From: Pantoea sp. Eser
GTDB taxonomy: Bacteria; Pseudomonadota; Gammaproteobacteria; Enterobacterales; Enterobacteriaceae
Reading direction: 5' to 3'
Assembly: GCA_009830035.1 (NCBI GenBank)
Contig: SZZY01000003.1
Coordinates: 372,001-436,000, forward strand
DNA length: 64,000 nucleotides
Position 1 is the first letter of the stretch, and every line of letters begins with the position of its first letter. This document shows positions 29,153-39,519 of the stretch, piece after piece. A program made the position numbers and the translations under genes. The notes beneath the pieces are model-generated. The model ran no database searches and was not told where the DNA came from. It saw only the letters and a list, made by a program, of their open reading frames with translations.

Positions 29153-29998
29153 TCAGCCACGTTTAGCTTTCTGAATACCGCTTAAACGTTGTTTTTCTTC
29201 ATGCGCCATCACCCGCCAAGCGATAAAACCGACTAAACCGACCACGAACAGGATCAGAGAGGCGAGCGCGTTAATTTCCGGATTGACGCCACGTCGCACA
29301 GTGGCAAAAATCGCCATCGGCAAGGTGGTCGCGCCAGGACCGGTTACAAAGCTGGAAATCACCAGATCGTCGAGTGACAGCGTAAACGCCAGCAGCCAGC
29401 CGGTAACGATAGCCGGGGCGATCATCGGCACGGTGATCACAAAGAACACTTTTAGCGGCGTTGCGCCCAGATCCATCGCTGCCTCTTCAATCGACCGGTC
29501 CAGCTCGCGCAGGCGTGAGTTGATCACCACGGTGACATAGGCGGTACAGAACGTGACGTGCGCCAGCCAGATAGTCAGCATACCGCGCTCGCTCGGCCAG
29601 CCAAAGGCGTTGCCCATTGCTACAAACAGCAGCAGCAGCGACAGCCCAGTGATTACGTCGGGTATCACCAGCGGCGCGGTCAGCATAAACGCAAAGCCGT
29701 TATGACCGCGGAAACGGCCGAAGCGCACGATGATCACGGCCGCCAGGGTTCCCAGTACCACCGCCATGGTGGCGGAGAGCGCGGCGATGCTCAGACTCAG
29801 CATCACCGCGTCAATCATCGCGCTATCCTGAAACAACACCTTGTACCAGTGGAAAGAGAAGCTGTCCCATACCGTCACCAGCTGTGAGCTGTTGAAGGAG
29901 TAAACCACCAGCAGCAGCATCGGCGCATAGAGGAACAGGAAACAGCAGACCAGAATTGCGGTACGCCAGAGCGAGCGAATGGTCGGCAAATCGTTCAT
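29153..29998 (-). CDS. potI: Putrescine ABC transporter permease PotI
   Basis: Inner-membrane permease of the PotFGHI putrescine importer. 281 residues, the same as E. coli. Six predicted helices; the EAA loop is EEAAMDLGATPLKVFFVITVPMIAP. It overlaps the potH end by 4 bp (ATGA). Intact. The gene and its operon are on the minus strand because the whole block is inverted relative to E. coli, where pot genes read toward rlmC. Confidence 0.95.
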   Translation of the reverse strand: MNDLPTIRSLWRTAILVCCFLFLYAPMLLLVVYSFNSSQLVTVWDSFSFHWYKVLFQDSAMIDAVMLSLSIAALSATMAVVLGTLAAVIIVRFGRFRGHNGFAFMLTAPLVIPDVITGLSLLLLFVAMGNAFGWPSERGMLTIWLAHVTFCTAYVTVVINSRLRELDRSIEEAAMDLGATPLKVFFVITVPMIAPAIVTGWLLAFTLSLDDLVISSFVTGPGATTLPMAIFATVRRGVNPEINALASLILFVVGLVGFIAWRVMAHEEKQRLSGIQKAKRG

Positions 29999-30957
29999 GC
30001 CTTCTCCCCCATTTCACGGTTTTGATGCTTATGGAACCAGATGATCGGCAGAATCAGGATCAGCAGGATAATCACCGCCAGCGCCGACGCGACCGGCCAG
30101 TCACGGTTATTAAAGAACTCCTGCCACAGAATACGGCCAATCATAATGCTGTCAGGACCACCGAGCAGTTCCGGGATCACGTACTCTCCGACAGCCGGAA
30201 TAAACACCAGCATCGAACCGGCGATAATCCCGCCTTTGGTAAGCGGAACGATTAAGCTGAAAAAGGTCTTCAGCGGACGTGCGCCCAGATCCAGCGACGC
30301 TTCCACCAGCGAGTAGTCGATGCGCGTCAGCGCGGTGTAGATCGGCAGCACCATAAACGGCAGGTAGCAGTAAACGATGCCGATATAGACCGCGGTATTG
30401 GTGTAAAGAATTACCAGCGGATGATCAATCACCCCCAGCCACAGCAGAAAGCTATTGAGAATACCGTTATTGTTCAGCAGCCCCATCCAGGCGTAGACCC
30501 GCACCAGAAACGAGGTCCACGACGGCAGGATCACCAGCAGCAGCAGGATGGTGCGCATCGACGGCTTGCTGTGCGCCACCGCCCAGGCCAGCAGATATCC
30601 CATCAGCAGGCAGATCACCGTCGAGATCGCCGCCACTTTCAGCGACTGCAGATAGGCGTCGACGTAGAGGGGATCGTCGGTCAGCGTCAGGTAATTGGCG
30701 AAGTTCAGCACAATACTGAACTGATCGTCGGCCCAGCTTACCAGTTCGGTATAGGGTGGAATGGCGCGCGCAATGTCAGCGAAGCTGATCTTCAGCACCG
30801 TCAGAAACGGCAGCAGGAAGAACAGCACCAGCCAGACATAGGGTAAAGCGATCACCAGTTTGCGGCCGTGCTGCATTTTAATTCGCGTGGCCCAGCGTTG
30901 CAGTGGCGTGCCGACCAGCCGGGCCGGCGCTTTGCTGCGTTGGAAAATCTGGCTCAT
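29995..30957 (-). CDS. potH: Putrescine ABC transporter permease PotH
   Basis: Second permease of the putrescine importer, 320 residues against 317. The N-terminal cytoplasmic tail (MSQIFQRSKAPARLVGTPLQRW) precedes six helices. The EAA loop is VEASLDLGARPLKTFFSLIVPLTKGG. The start is 9 nt after the potG stop, preceded by GGAGG. Intact. Confidence 0.95.
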   Translation of the reverse strand: MSQIFQRSKAPARLVGTPLQRWATRIKMQHGRKLVIALPYVWLVLFFLLPFLTVLKISFADIARAIPPYTELVSWADDQFSIVLNFANYLTLTDDPLYVDAYLQSLKVAAISTVICLLMGYLLAWAVAHSKPSMRTILLLLVILPSWTSFLVRVYAWMGLLNNNGILNSFLLWLGVIDHPLVILYTNTAVYIGIVYCYLPFMVLPIYTALTRIDYSLVEASLDLGARPLKTFFSLIVPLTKGGIIAGSMLVFIPAVGEYVIPELLGGPDSIMIGRILWQEFFNNRDWPVASALAVIILLILILPIIWFHKHQNREMGEKA

Positions 30958-30966
30958 GGCGCCTCC

Positions 30967-32100
30967 TTAAACCGTCAACACCACGCAGCTGTCGCTCTCC
31001 CAACAGAGGCGGACTTCATCGCCCCAGGTCGGCAACCCTTTACGGTAGCGATGCGCGTTTTGCAACTGTGCGCTGATCATCTGTCCGCTGTGCAGACGGA
31101 CATGGAAAATCGACAGATCACCGAGATAGGCGATATGGACCACTTCACCGACGGCAAAGTTGCAGCCATCGGCCGGCACCTCATCGCACAGCATGACTTT
31201 TTCGGGGCGCAGCGCGACGTGAACCGGCACGTTATCCACCACCGAGACATCGGAGTCGACCTTCAGCGGGTGCACCAGACCGGGGCTGTCGATAACCAGA
31301 CCATCCGCCTGACGTTCACGCAGCAGCCCTTCAAACACGTTCACCGAGCCGATGAATTCGGCGCTATAGCGGCTGGTCGGATGCTCGTAGATCTCTTCCG
31401 GCTCGCCAATCTGCACGAACTTGCCGCGATTCATGATGGCGATGCGGCCCGCCATGGTCATCGCCTCTTCCTGATCGTGGGTAACCATGACGCAGGTTGC
31501 GCCCACCCGCTCGAGAATATCGACCACTTCCAGCTGCATGCGATCGCGTAGCTTCTTGTCCAGCGCGCCCATCGGTTCATCCAGCAGCAGCAGCTTAGGC
31601 CGTTTCGCCAGGCTGCGCGCCAGCGCCACACGCTGACGCTGACCACCGGAGAGCTGATGCGGCTTACGCTTCGCAAACTCCTGCATGTGCACCAGCGCCA
31701 GCATTTCCGCCACCCGACTGGTGATTTCGCCCTTCGGCAACTTATCCTGCTTCAGACCAAAGGCGATATTCTGCTCCACCGTCATGTGCGGAAACAGCGC
31801 GTAAGACTGGAACATCATGTTGATTGGCCGCTGATAAGGGGCGACGTGCGACAGATCCTGACCATCCAGCACAATCTGGCCGCTGGTCGGCGGCTCGAAA
31901 CCCGCCAGCATCCGCAGCAGCGTGGATTTGCCACAGCCCGACGCGCCCAGCAGGGCAAAAATCTCGCCTTTGTAAATGGTCAGGCTGACATCATCAACAG
32001 CATGCTGGCCGTCGAACGATTTTGTCAGGTTGCGAATTTCCAGCAGCGGCGTTAACGCCTTTGCGGTTTTATTTTGAGGACGGGGAATGGCATCGTTCAC
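30967..32100 (-). CDS. potG: Putrescine ABC transporter ATPase PotG
   Basis: ATP-hydrolysing subunit, 377 residues, equal to E. coli. The start is GTG at 32100, with GGAGAG 8 nt upstream, giving MNDAIPRPQNKTAKALTP; longer in-frame starts lack support. Walker A (GASGCGKST), the signature LSGGQRQRVALAR, Walker B (LLLLDEPMGALD) and the switch His (MVTHDQEEA) are present, followed by the TOBE-type C-terminal domain. Intact. The 123-bp gap to potF has no strong terminator. Confidence 0.95.
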   Translation of the reverse strand: MNDAIPRPQNKTAKALTPLLEIRNLTKSFDGQHAVDDVSLTIYKGEIFALLGASGCGKSTLLRMLAGFEPPTSGQIVLDGQDLSHVAPYQRPINMMFQSYALFPHMTVEQNIAFGLKQDKLPKGEITSRVAEMLALVHMQEFAKRKPHQLSGGQRQRVALARSLAKRPKLLLLDEPMGALDKKLRDRMQLEVVDILERVGATCVMVTHDQEEAMTMAGRIAIMNRGKFVQIGEPEEIYEHPTSRYSAEFIGSVNVFEGLLRERQADGLVIDSPGLVHPLKVDSDVSVVDNVPVHVALRPEKVMLCDEVPADGCNFAVGEVVHIAYLGDLSIFHVRLHSGQMISAQLQNAHRYRKGLPTWGDEVRLCWESDSCVVLTV

Positions 32101-32223
32101 TAACGTATCTCTCCGGAGCCAGGCGGAACATAGCGGCAAAATCCGACGCTAAAAATGGTACGACAGAGGCCGACACTGCGCCTCTGTTGCTGATGCGTAA
32201 TCAGTCAATCAGTTCAGAACGAA

Positions 32224-33333
32224 TTACTTACCACTTTTTACTTTAGTCCATGCGCGGGTACGCACACGATCCAGTTTCGGATCCTGAACTTTCAGCACGA
32301 ACAATTTCGACATCGCTTCTGGCGTCGGGAATATGCCTGGGTTATTGCGGACGTCAGCGTTGATCAGCGGCAGAGAGGCTTTATTGCCGTTGGCGTAGTT
32401 CATCTTATTCGAGACATCGGCGATTACTTTCGGATCCATGATGTAGTTCAGCCAGGCGTAGGCACCGTCAAGATTCTTCGCGTCTTTCGGGATCGCCATC
32501 ATATCGAAGAAGGCCAGAGCGCCCTCTTTCGGCACGCTGTAACCGAGATGCACACCATTTTTTGCTTCATCAGCCCGGTTTTTCGCCTGCAGAATGTCAC
32601 CTGACCAGCCAATCGCCACGCAGATATTGCCGTTAGCCAGATCGTTGATGTACTGCGACGAATGGAAATAACGAATGTTCGGACGCAGTTTCAACAGCAG
32701 ATCGGTGGCCGCGCCTGAATACTCTTTGGCATCAGAACTGTTCGGATCTTTACCCAGATAGTTGAGCACGGTAGCGAAAATTTCTTCCGGCGCATCGAGG
32801 AAAGAGACGCCACAGCTTTTCAGCTTCTCCAGATTCTCTGGCTTCATCACCAGATCCCAGCTGTTGACCGGTGCATCTGCGCCGAGTACCGCTTTGACTT
32901 TATCGATGTCGTAGCCAATACCGGTGGTGCCCCACAGGTAAGGAATGGCGTATTTGTTGCCCGGATCGTGCTGCGCCACTTTTTCCATCAGCGCCGGATC
33001 GAGGTTTTTATAGTTAGGCAGTTTACTCTTATTCAGCGGCTGGAACACGCCGGATTGCAGCTGGCGCGCCAGGAAGCTGGAGGATGGCACCACCACGTCA
33101 TAGCCGGTGCTGCCTGCCATCAGTTTGCCTTCCAGCACTTCATTGGAGTCAAACACGTCGTAGACCACTTTGATGCCGGACTGCTTTTCAAAGTTCGGCA
33201 CGGTATCTGGCGAGATATAATCGGACCAGTTATAAACGTGCAGCGTTTTATCTTCCGCCATGGTGCTGGCAGATGCGGCCATCAGCACGCCAGCTACCAC
33301 ACCTGACAACCATTTCTGACGTTGTTTGAACAT
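32224..33333 (-). CDS. potF: Putrescine-binding periplasmic protein PotF
   Basis: Periplasmic putrescine receptor, 369 residues against 370. Start ATG 33333 is preferred over the ATG at 33342 because the latter directly abuts AGGAGG, whereas 33333 has 9-nt spacing. The signal peptide ends near STMAED. Ligand-site segments include [20 protein letters not shown] and [13 protein letters not shown]. First gene of potFGHI; the promoter lies in the 386-bp gap to ybjN. Intact. Retention of the complete importer suggests polyamine uptake still matters. Confidence 0.95.
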   Translation of the reverse strand: MFKQRQKWLSGVVAGVLMAASASTMAEDKTLHVYNWSDYISPDTVPNFEKQSGIKVVYDVFDSNEVLEGKLMAGSTGYDVVVPSSSFLARQLQSGVFQPLNKSKLPNYKNLDPALMEKVAQHDPGNKYAIPYLWGTTGIGYDIDKVKAVLGADAPVNSWDLVMKPENLEKLKSCGVSFLDAPEEIFATVLNYLGKDPNSSDAKEYSGAATDLLLKLRPNIRYFHSSQYINDLANGNICVAIGWSGDILQAKNRADEAKNGVHLGYSVPKEGALAFFDMMAIPKDAKNLDGAYAWLNYIMDPKVIADVSNKMNYANGNKASLPLINADVRNNPGIFPTPEAMSKLFVLKVQDPKLDRVRTRAWTKVKSGK

Positions 33334-33719
33334 GTTTTCCATCCTCCTGAGCGGGTCATCACAACGCTGCAAACCAGTGATCCATACGTTGCGTTCTGTG
33401 TGTAATGTTAGTGACACAATGAATCATTATTCAGCGGAAGTGTAATAGCAAAAACCATTAGCTGCGGCGCAGTTACGCGGCTGTCACAGACCCGCAAGAA
33501 TAGCCCCCCAACTCAGGCTGCACCAGACCTCAGCGTAAAAAACGCCTAAAAGCGATATTTTATGCATGTTTAAGCTATGAGGTTCGGCTTTACTGGCATA
33601 AAGAACGACAAATATCTGGCACTAAAGGGCAAAATGCAGAATAAAAAATTATGGCTGTCCGGCGCGACAGACATAAAAAAAGCCGTCACGGGGACGGCTT
33701 AGTCGGCAAGCGGGTCACA
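33334..33719. other. Gap between potF and ybjN
   Basis: Holds the potF promoter and leader (near 33340-33480, AT-rich), and at its right end the ybjN terminator. No further gene seen. Confidence 0.6.
33675..33700 (-). terminator. Terminator of the ybjC-nfsA-rimK-ybjN operon
   Basis: A stem AGCCGTC/GACGGCT with a 5-nt loop; seven A at its left give the T-run on the minus strand. It lies 20 bp after the ybjN stop. Confidence 0.85.
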
Positions 33720-34201
33720 TCAGTGCAGCACGGAGTGCACGCTGGTCACCGGCACATGCTCTTCCTCTTCACCAATCATCAGCAGATTGTTGGCAAACGC
33801 CTCAAGGATCACCATTAAGATCTGCTCTTCACTCTGTTTCATAAAGTGAGAGAACTGACCAAAGGTTAACCCTGCGGTGATGGTCATTGACTGACACACA
33901 ATCAGCTTCGGCAGGTTATCATCCTGAATGTCGATGAACGCTTTCACCGTCAGCGAACTGGCATTAATTTGTGAAAGGTCGCCCACCAAAGGAATCTCAG
34001 CGCCGTGGGCTTCACTTCAGCCAGCGCCGAAAACAGAATGACGTTGTCGACCAGATCGATTTTGGCGTTAAACACCCCGTCGAAGTTTTGCATATGCGGC
34101 AGATGAAGTTCCTGACAGGCATCGCATTCGAACCAGGTGATATTTTGCTGATCCAGCCAGCGACGCAACAGGTCGATATCCGGAACGACAAGAGAATCCA
34201 T
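33720..34201 (-). pseudogene. ybjN: YbjN sensory-transduction-like protein, frameshifted
   Basis: Small cytoplasmic protein of the YbjN family, linked in E. coli to motility and stress control; about 158 residues. The first half (MDSLVVPDIDLLRRWLDQQ, FECDACQELHLPHMQNFDGVFNAKIDL) ends in SALAEVKPTA, where an indel near 34000-34006 shifts the frame. The second half (PLVGDLSQINASSLTVKAFIDIQDDNLPKLIVCQS) continues to a normal end. One lesion. Last gene of the operon with rimK and nfsA. Confidence 0.87.
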
Positions 34202-34287
34202 CGTAAAATCCCATGGGGTGATAAACAGGCGACTTAGCTTACGGAAAAATGCGCGTCGATGCCACGAAAACCGCTGAAAAGCGCGTG

Positions 34288-35190
34288 TCAGCCAGCGGTT
34301 TTAGGACGGAGCCCGGGGATAGCCTGCTGCTCAATCCAGTCAACCATCAGCCCGGCGATGTCCAGACCGCTGGTGGTTTCAATCCCTTCGAGACCCGGCG
34401 AGGCATTGACCTCCATCACCAGCGGACCCCGATCGGCACGCAGGATATCAACCCCGGCGACGTCCAGCCCCAGCGTGGTCGCCGCTTTGATGGCAATCTG
34501 CCGCTCCTGATCGGTGATGATGACCGGATAGGCCTTGCCGCCGCGGTGCAGATTGGAGCGAAAGTCGCCCTCTTTTGCCACCCGCTCAATCGCCGCCGCC
34601 ACGTGATTGCCAATCACCAGACAGCGAATATCGCGGCCGCCCGCCTCTTTAATGAACTCCTGCACCAGAATATGGGCATTCAGACCGCGAAACGCATCGA
34701 TAACGCTTTCCGCCGCCTGGCGCGTTTCGGCCAGCACCACACCGATGCCCTGAGTGCCTTCCACCAGCTTGACCACCAGCGGCGCGCCGCCGACCATGGC
34801 GATCAGGTCCTCAGTATCGTCCGGTGAGGAAGCAAAGCCGGTGACCGGCATATCAATTCCCTCTCGCGCCAGCAGCTGCAGTGATCGCAGTTTGTCACGT
34901 GCGCGAGTGATCGCCGCCGACTCATTCAGCGGATAACTGCCATTCATCTCAAACTGACGCAGCACCGCCGTGCCGTAAAAGGTGGTCAGAGAGCCGATGC
35001 GCGGAATGACCGCATCGAAGTGACCGAGCGGTTCACCGCAGTAGTGCACGGCGGGCGAAGCGGGATTGATGTTCATGTAGCAGGAGAGCGGATCGATGAT
35101 TTGTACCTGATGCCCGCGGGCTTCGGCCGCCTCACGCAGTCGCTGGCTGGAGTAAAGCGTTTCATCGCGCGACAGAATGGCTATTTTCAT
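34288..35190 (-). CDS. rimK: Ribosomal protein S6 glutamate ligase
   Basis: ATP-grasp ligase that adds Glu residues to the C-terminus of ribosomal protein S6. 300 residues, identical in length to E. coli. The ATP-grasp segments [17 protein letters not shown] and [14 protein letters not shown] (Mg-binding Glu/Asn) are present. Intact. In contrast rimO, another ribosomal modifier, is broken. Confidence 0.95.
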   Translation of the reverse strand: MKIAILSRDETLYSSQRLREAAEARGHQVQIIDPLSCYMNINPASPAVHYCGEPLGHFDAVIPRIGSLTTFYGTAVLRQFEMNGSYPLNESAAITRARDKLRSLQLLAREGIDMPVTGFASSPDDTEDLIAMVGGAPLVVKLVEGTQGIGVVLAETRQAAESVIDAFRGLNAHILVQEFIKEAGGRDIRCLVIGNHVAAAIERVAKEGDFRSNLHRGGKAYPVIITDQERQIAIKAATTLGLDVAGVDILRADRGPLVMEVNASPGLEGIETTSGLDIAGLMVDWIEQQAIPGLRPKTAG

Positions 35191-35213
35191 CGTCCCCGTT
35201 CTCCGCCGTCAGC

Positions 35214-35936
35214 TTAGCGCGTTGCCCAGCCCTGCTGATGCAGGTAATCCAGCATAAACGGGCGCGTTTCTTTGATAATCAGGCGCTGAATCAGTTCGCT
35301 CCAGGTTTCGCTGCGCTGGTTGCTGTCACGGTGCTGATAGTAGAGCTCGGTGCGGCTGTCATATTCCGCCAGTACCGCCGGTTCGAGCGGCTGGTAGCGG
35401 TTTTCATGCACCAGCATCGCGTGCGGCATGCGCGGTTTCACATCCGGGCGGGTTTCCGGATGACCCAAGCAAAAACCAAACAGCGGCAACACAAATTTTG
35501 GCAGGCCGAGCAGAGCGGTAACCTCGGCGATGTTGTTACGGATACCGCCAATGAACACCCCGCCCAGCTCCAGCGATTCGGCCGCGACCATGGCATTCTG
35601 CGCCATCAGTGCGGTATCAACGCAGCCGAGCAGCAGCTGTTCAGCGCGGCCCAGCTGGGCATCCGGACAGATCTGCAGGTGACGATTGAAGTCAGCGCAG
35701 AACACCCAGAACTCTGGCGCATCCGCCACCCACGACTGACCGCCTGTCAGGGCGACTAGCTGGTCGCGCAGCGCGCGGTCAGTGATACGAATAATAGAAG
35801 AGCACTGTAAAAAACTGGATGTGGACGCCGATTGCGCCGCATTAATAATCGCTTCACGCTGCGCCTCACTGACGGGCTGGTCGGTAAAGGCGCGAACAGA
35901 GCGGTGGCTGCACAGTAAATCAATGGTCGGTGTCAT
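35214..35936 (-). CDS. nfsA: Oxygen-insensitive NADPH nitroreductase
   Basis: FMN flavoprotein reducing nitroaromatics and quinones with NADPH. 240 residues, equal to E. coli NfsA. The start MTPTIDLLCSHRSVRAF holds the conserved HRSVRxF flavin contact; also PLFGFCLGHPE and the C-terminal MLDYLHQQGWATR. Intact. It lies between ybjC and rimK in the conserved operon; a SoxS/MarA-type promoter would lie upstream of ybjC but was not resolved. Confidence 0.95.
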   Translation of the reverse strand: MTPTIDLLCSHRSVRAFTDQPVSEAQREAIINAAQSASTSSFLQCSSIIRITDRALRDQLVALTGGQSWVADAPEFWVFCADFNRHLQICPDAQLGRAEQLLLGCVDTALMAQNAMVAAESLELGGVFIGGIRNNIAEVTALLGLPKFVLPLFGFCLGHPETRPDVKPRMPHAMLVHENRYQPLEPAVLAEYDSRTELYYQHRDSNQRSETWSELIQRLIIKETRPFMLDYLHQQGWATR

Positions 35937-35952
35937 AAAGTCTCCAGAAACA

Positions 35953-36162
35953 TTATCTTTTTTTGTCAGTGTGATTAAACAGCTGCGGCTCGATCGCTTT
36001 TGCGGTGCGCCACATTAATAGCCAGGCGGCGGGCAGCATCAATCCAATACCTGCGATAAACAGCCCGGTCGCCAGCGTCTTGGTATCCAGCGTGCCGGGC
36101 GCGGGCAGCCAGCGATTGACCAGCAGCAACACCGCGCGGGGTAATCTGGCGACATTCTGCAT
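35953..36162 (-). CDS. ybjC: YbjC small inner-membrane protein
   Basis: 69 residues with two membrane helices (around LATGLFIAGIGLMLPAAWLLMW), fitting YbjC (DUF1418). Start 36162 is chosen because AGGAGA lies 5-6 nt upstream; the longer frame to 36198 lacks this. First gene of the ybjC-nfsA-rimK-ybjN operon. Shorter than the E. coli protein (95), mainly at the C-terminus. Function unknown. Confidence 0.75.
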   Translation of the reverse strand: MQNVARLPRAVLLLVNRWLPAPGTLDTKTLATGLFIAGIGLMLPAAWLLMWRTAKAIEPQLFNHTDKKR

Positions 36163-36419
36163 CGTTCTCTCCTGCCTTAGCCGGTTATTGAGCATCAATT
36201 ATGGTTAACAACCCGCAAATTGCCCACCGTCTCCCGGGTGAGCCACAGGCAGAAATAATCCCACGCGGCAGATAAGAAAGCGCCAGCCGCTATAGGTGGC
36301 GGGCATCAGACTAACAGGCAAATCCTGCTTTCTTTAAGCGATACGAGCGGGCATCGTGGTTTCCATTCTCAGGTTTATTGTGTGATGTAGATAACACACC
36401 ACGCTGCAAGGAGTTCTTC

Positions 36420-36683
36420 ATGATTGCTGTAATTTTTGGTCGTCCGGGCTGCCCATACTGTGTTCGTGCTAAAGAGCCGGCGGATAAACTCACTGCTGAG
36501 TGTGATGATTTTAGCTATCAGTATGTGGATATTCAGGCGGAAGGCATTACTAAAGCCGATCTGGAAGCCAGCGCCGGTAAGCCGGTCACGACCGTGCCGC
36601 AGATTTTCCTTGATGATAAACATGTCGGCGTCTACACCGAGTTCGTCGCCTGGACCAAAGAAAACCTGGGCTTCGTCGCTTAA
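36420..36683 (+). CDS. grxA: Glutaredoxin 1
   Basis: Glutathione-dependent dithiol reductant for ribonucleotide reductase and other proteins. 87 residues (E. coli 85). Start MIAVIFGRPGCPYCVRAKE carries the CPYC active site, and the glutathione contact TVPQIFLDD is present. The ribosome-binding site AAGGAG lies 7 nt upstream. Intact, divergent from ybjC, with a strong terminator. Confidence 0.96.
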   Translation: MIAVIFGRPGCPYCVRAKEPADKLTAECDDFSYQYVDIQAEGITKADLEASAGKPVTTVPQIFLDDKHVGVYTEFVAWTKENLGFVA

Positions 36684-36707
36684 TTAGCGGTTGCAGGCTG
36701 GGTAATG

Positions 36708-36743
36708 AAAAAGGCGAGACGCGGTTACCGGTCTCGCCTTTTT
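36708..36743 (+). terminator. Terminator after grxA
   Basis: A stem AAAAAGGCGAGAC / GTCTCGCCTTTTT, symmetric, so it may also serve ybjM from the other side. Confidence 0.85.
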
Positions 36744-36804
36744 GCTACTACGCAACATCTGACGGTTCCTTTGCATCGGCCCTGAACGCCCGGCCGGGGA
36801 CGGG

Positions 36805-37191
36805 TTAATTCAGCGAGGCCAGCACAATCTGCATCAGGCGCACCAGCAGCGCACCGCAGCCGGCCCAGAACATGGCGCTCACGCCCCAGGCGACCACAAA
36901 CAGCCCGCTGGCGTGGGCCAGCAGCGTATTATTTAACAGCAGCGCGACTACCAAAGTGCCCCATAGCGCCATCAGCATCAGTAAGGCACTTTTTAACGGA
37001 CTCTCCACCTGCATCAAGGCCATCACGATACCAGGCAACATAAACAGCAGCAGTTCAGGCTGACCACGCAACGGGGCAGCACCGGTTTGCCAGAAGTGGC
37101 AGGTAACAACAAACACCAGACTATAAAAGCACCACCCCACACAGGCGGGTCGTCCAGAGATAAGAACGCTGTGGCATAACACCTCACTCAC
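36805..37191 (-). CDS. ybjM: YbjM-type inner-membrane protein
   Basis: 128 residues with four predicted hydrophobic helices (SLVFVVTCHFW, LLLFMLPGIVMALM, LLMLMALWGTLVVALLL, GLFVVAWGVSAMFWAGCGALLV). Sequence similarity to E. coli YbjM is weak; the assignment rests on length, topology and its place between grxA and ybjL. Function unknown. The frame is open. Confidence 0.65.
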   Translation of the reverse strand: MSEVLCHSVLISGRPACVGWCFYSLVFVVTCHFWQTGAAPLRGQPELLLFMLPGIVMALMQVESPLKSALLMLMALWGTLVVALLLNNTLLAHASGLFVVAWGVSAMFWAGCGALLVRLMQIVLASLN

Positions 37192-37434
37192 TAAAAATTA
37201 CCAGGATAAAAACTCGTCTATAACCCTGCTGAGTTCAGGTGGAAATAAAAAAAACAGTTCGTTTTGATAACGAATGAAATTAGCCAATCGCTGAGGAAGA
37301 TTTTTCTGATTAGAATAGCCGCCGTTACAACGGTCGCATTTGCAACACTGATACAATGCGCCCCCGACGGCTTGCTCAAGATAGTGAAAAAAAGCCTATA
37401 TTCAATAGGTTACACGCAAACAAGAAGTTAAACA

Positions 37435-39111
37435 GTGAATATTAACGTCGCGAAATTGTTAAGTGGAAATGACGTTTTGTTATTATTTGTCTTACCGGCG
37501 CTCGGGCTGTGCTTGGGGAAACTGCGTCTTGGCTCGGTTCAGCTGGGAAATTCAATCGGCGTATTAATGGTTTCTCTGTTATTAGGCCAGCAGCACTTTA
37601 CGATAAATACCAACGCATTAAGTCTCGGCTTTATGCTGTTTATTTTTTGTGTTGGCGTCGAGGCCGGTCCCAACTTTTTCTCGATCTTTTTTCGCGACGG
37701 CAAAAACTATCTCATGCTCGCTATCGTGATGGTGGTCAGCGCGCTGATTCTGGCGCTGGGGCTCGGTAGGCTGTTTGGCTGGGATATCGGCCTGACGGCG
37801 GGCATGCTGGCAGGCTCAATGACCTCAACGCCAGTGCTGGTCGGTGCCGGCGACACGCTACGGCAAAGCATCAGTGACAGCAAACAGCTGACATTGATGC
37901 AGGATCAGCTCAGCCTTGGCTATGCCGTGACCTACCTGATTGGGCTGGTCAGCCTGATCTTTGGCGCACGCTACCTGCCGCGCCTGCAGCATCAGGATCT
38001 GCCCACCTGCGCGCAGCAGATCGCTCGCGAGCGCGGGCTGGATGCCGACAGTCAGCGCAAGGTGTTCTTACCGGTGATCCGCGCTTACCGCGTCGGCCCG
38101 GAACTGGTGGCGTGGAGCGGCGGCAAAAACCTGCGTGAATTGGGTATCTATCGCCAGACCGGCTGCTACATTGAGCGCATCCGCCGTAACGGTATTCTCG
38201 CCAGCCCGGATGGCGATGCGGTGTTGCAACTCGGCGACGACATCTCACTGGTCGGTTATCCCGATGCGCACGCCCGCCTCGACCCCAGCTTCCGTAACGG
38301 CAAAGAGGTGTTTGACCGCGATCTGCTGGATATGCGGATTGTGACCGAAGAGATAGTGGTGAAAAACCACAATGCGGTGAACAAACGGCTCAGCAAACTT
38401 AGTCTCACCGATCATGGCTGCTTCCTTAACCGGGTGATTCGCAACCAGATTGAGATGCCGATTGACGACAGCATCATGCTGAATAAAGGCGACGTGTTAT
38501 AGGTGAGCGGCGAAGCGCGACGGGTTAAAAGCGTGGCGGATCGCATTGGCTTTATCGCTATCCATAGCCAGATAACCGATCTGCTGGCCTTCTGCGCCTT
38601 CTTCATCGTCGGCCTGATGATTGGTCTGATTACCTTTCAGTTCAGCAACTTCAGTTTTGGCATCGGTAACGCTGCCGGCCTGCTGTTTGCCGGCATTATG
38701 CTCGGCTTCCTGCGCGCCAACCATCCAACCTTTGGCTACATTTCTCAGGGCGCGCTTACCATGGTGAAAGAGTTCGGGCTGATGGTGTTTATGGCCGGCG
38801 TGGGGCTGAGCGCCGGCAGCGGCATCAATCACGGCGTCAGCAGTGAGGGTGCGCTGATGCTGCTGTGTGGATTACTGGTCAGCCTGATCCCGGTAATTAT
38901 CTGCTATCTGTTTGGTGCCTACGTACTGCGGATGAACCGCGCGTCACTGTTCGGGGCCATCATGGGCGCCCGCACCTGCGCCCCGGCGATGGAGATTATC
39001 AGTGACACCGTGCGCAGCAATATTCCCGCGCTGGGCTACGCCATTGCTAACGTCCTGTTGACGCTGGCGGGTACGCTGATCGTGATTATCTGGCCGCTTT
39101 TGCCCTTATAA
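37435..39111 (+). pseudogene. ybjL: YbjL aspartate:alanine-exchanger-like transporter, one in-frame stop
   Basis: AspT/YidE-type transporter with two membrane halves flanking two RCK_C (TrkA-C) domains; about 558 codons. First half: [20 protein letters not shown] and [15 protein letters not shown]. The RCK domains cover about 205-375. TAG at 38500-38502 (probably CAG: GDVL-Q-VSGEARR) stops translation in the second RCK domain. After it the frame continues unbroken through the second membrane half ([32 protein letters not shown]). A single transition is the only lesion, so decay is recent, or a suppressor could allow some product. Confidence 0.9.
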
Positions 39112-39198
39112 AATTTTTTTGCATACGTCCAGAACTTTTTTGTTAATGGGTAGTATCAGTAAGTGCCACAGCTTTTCTTTGAAATCCCCAAATTGTGG

Positions 39199-39231
39199 AG
39201 CCCGCTGGTCTTTTTCCCGGCGGGTTTTTTT
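39199..39231 (+). terminator. Terminator after ybjL
   Basis: A stem CCCGCTGG / CCGGCGGG with a T-rich loop, followed by seven T. Confidence 0.8.
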
Positions 39232-39519
39232 ATGCCTTTTTTTCCGCCATGACGCTCCCATTCCGGGCTAAACCGCGGCTGTCTGGCTGTCAAACTTAAA
39301 CAGTCAGGCAACCCGTGAGCAGATTAAGAGCCTTGCTATGGACGAAACCCAGGGTAAAAGGCAGGATAGTGCGCCGGTGCTGTTAGCAATTTGTGCTGAA
39401 TATTTTGGTTAGCGCGTTGTCGCTGACATTTGATTTGCCGCCGTAGTCAGTCTGCGTCTGCCCCTGCCGGTGGCGTAGCCGTTGACTGGCGGCCTGTTTG
39501 CAGAGAAATGCCCCCCATA
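39232..39519. other. Gap between ybjL and the ybjG fragment
   Basis: 290 bp with no recognisable coding remnant. In E. coli mdfA and ybjH-K lie between ybjG and ybjL; none can be seen here. It must hold the old ybjG promoter. Confidence 0.45.

Noticed and set aside
30967..32139. Longer PotG start at 32139
   Set aside because: The GTG at 32100 has the ribosome-binding site and gives the family length of 377 residues.
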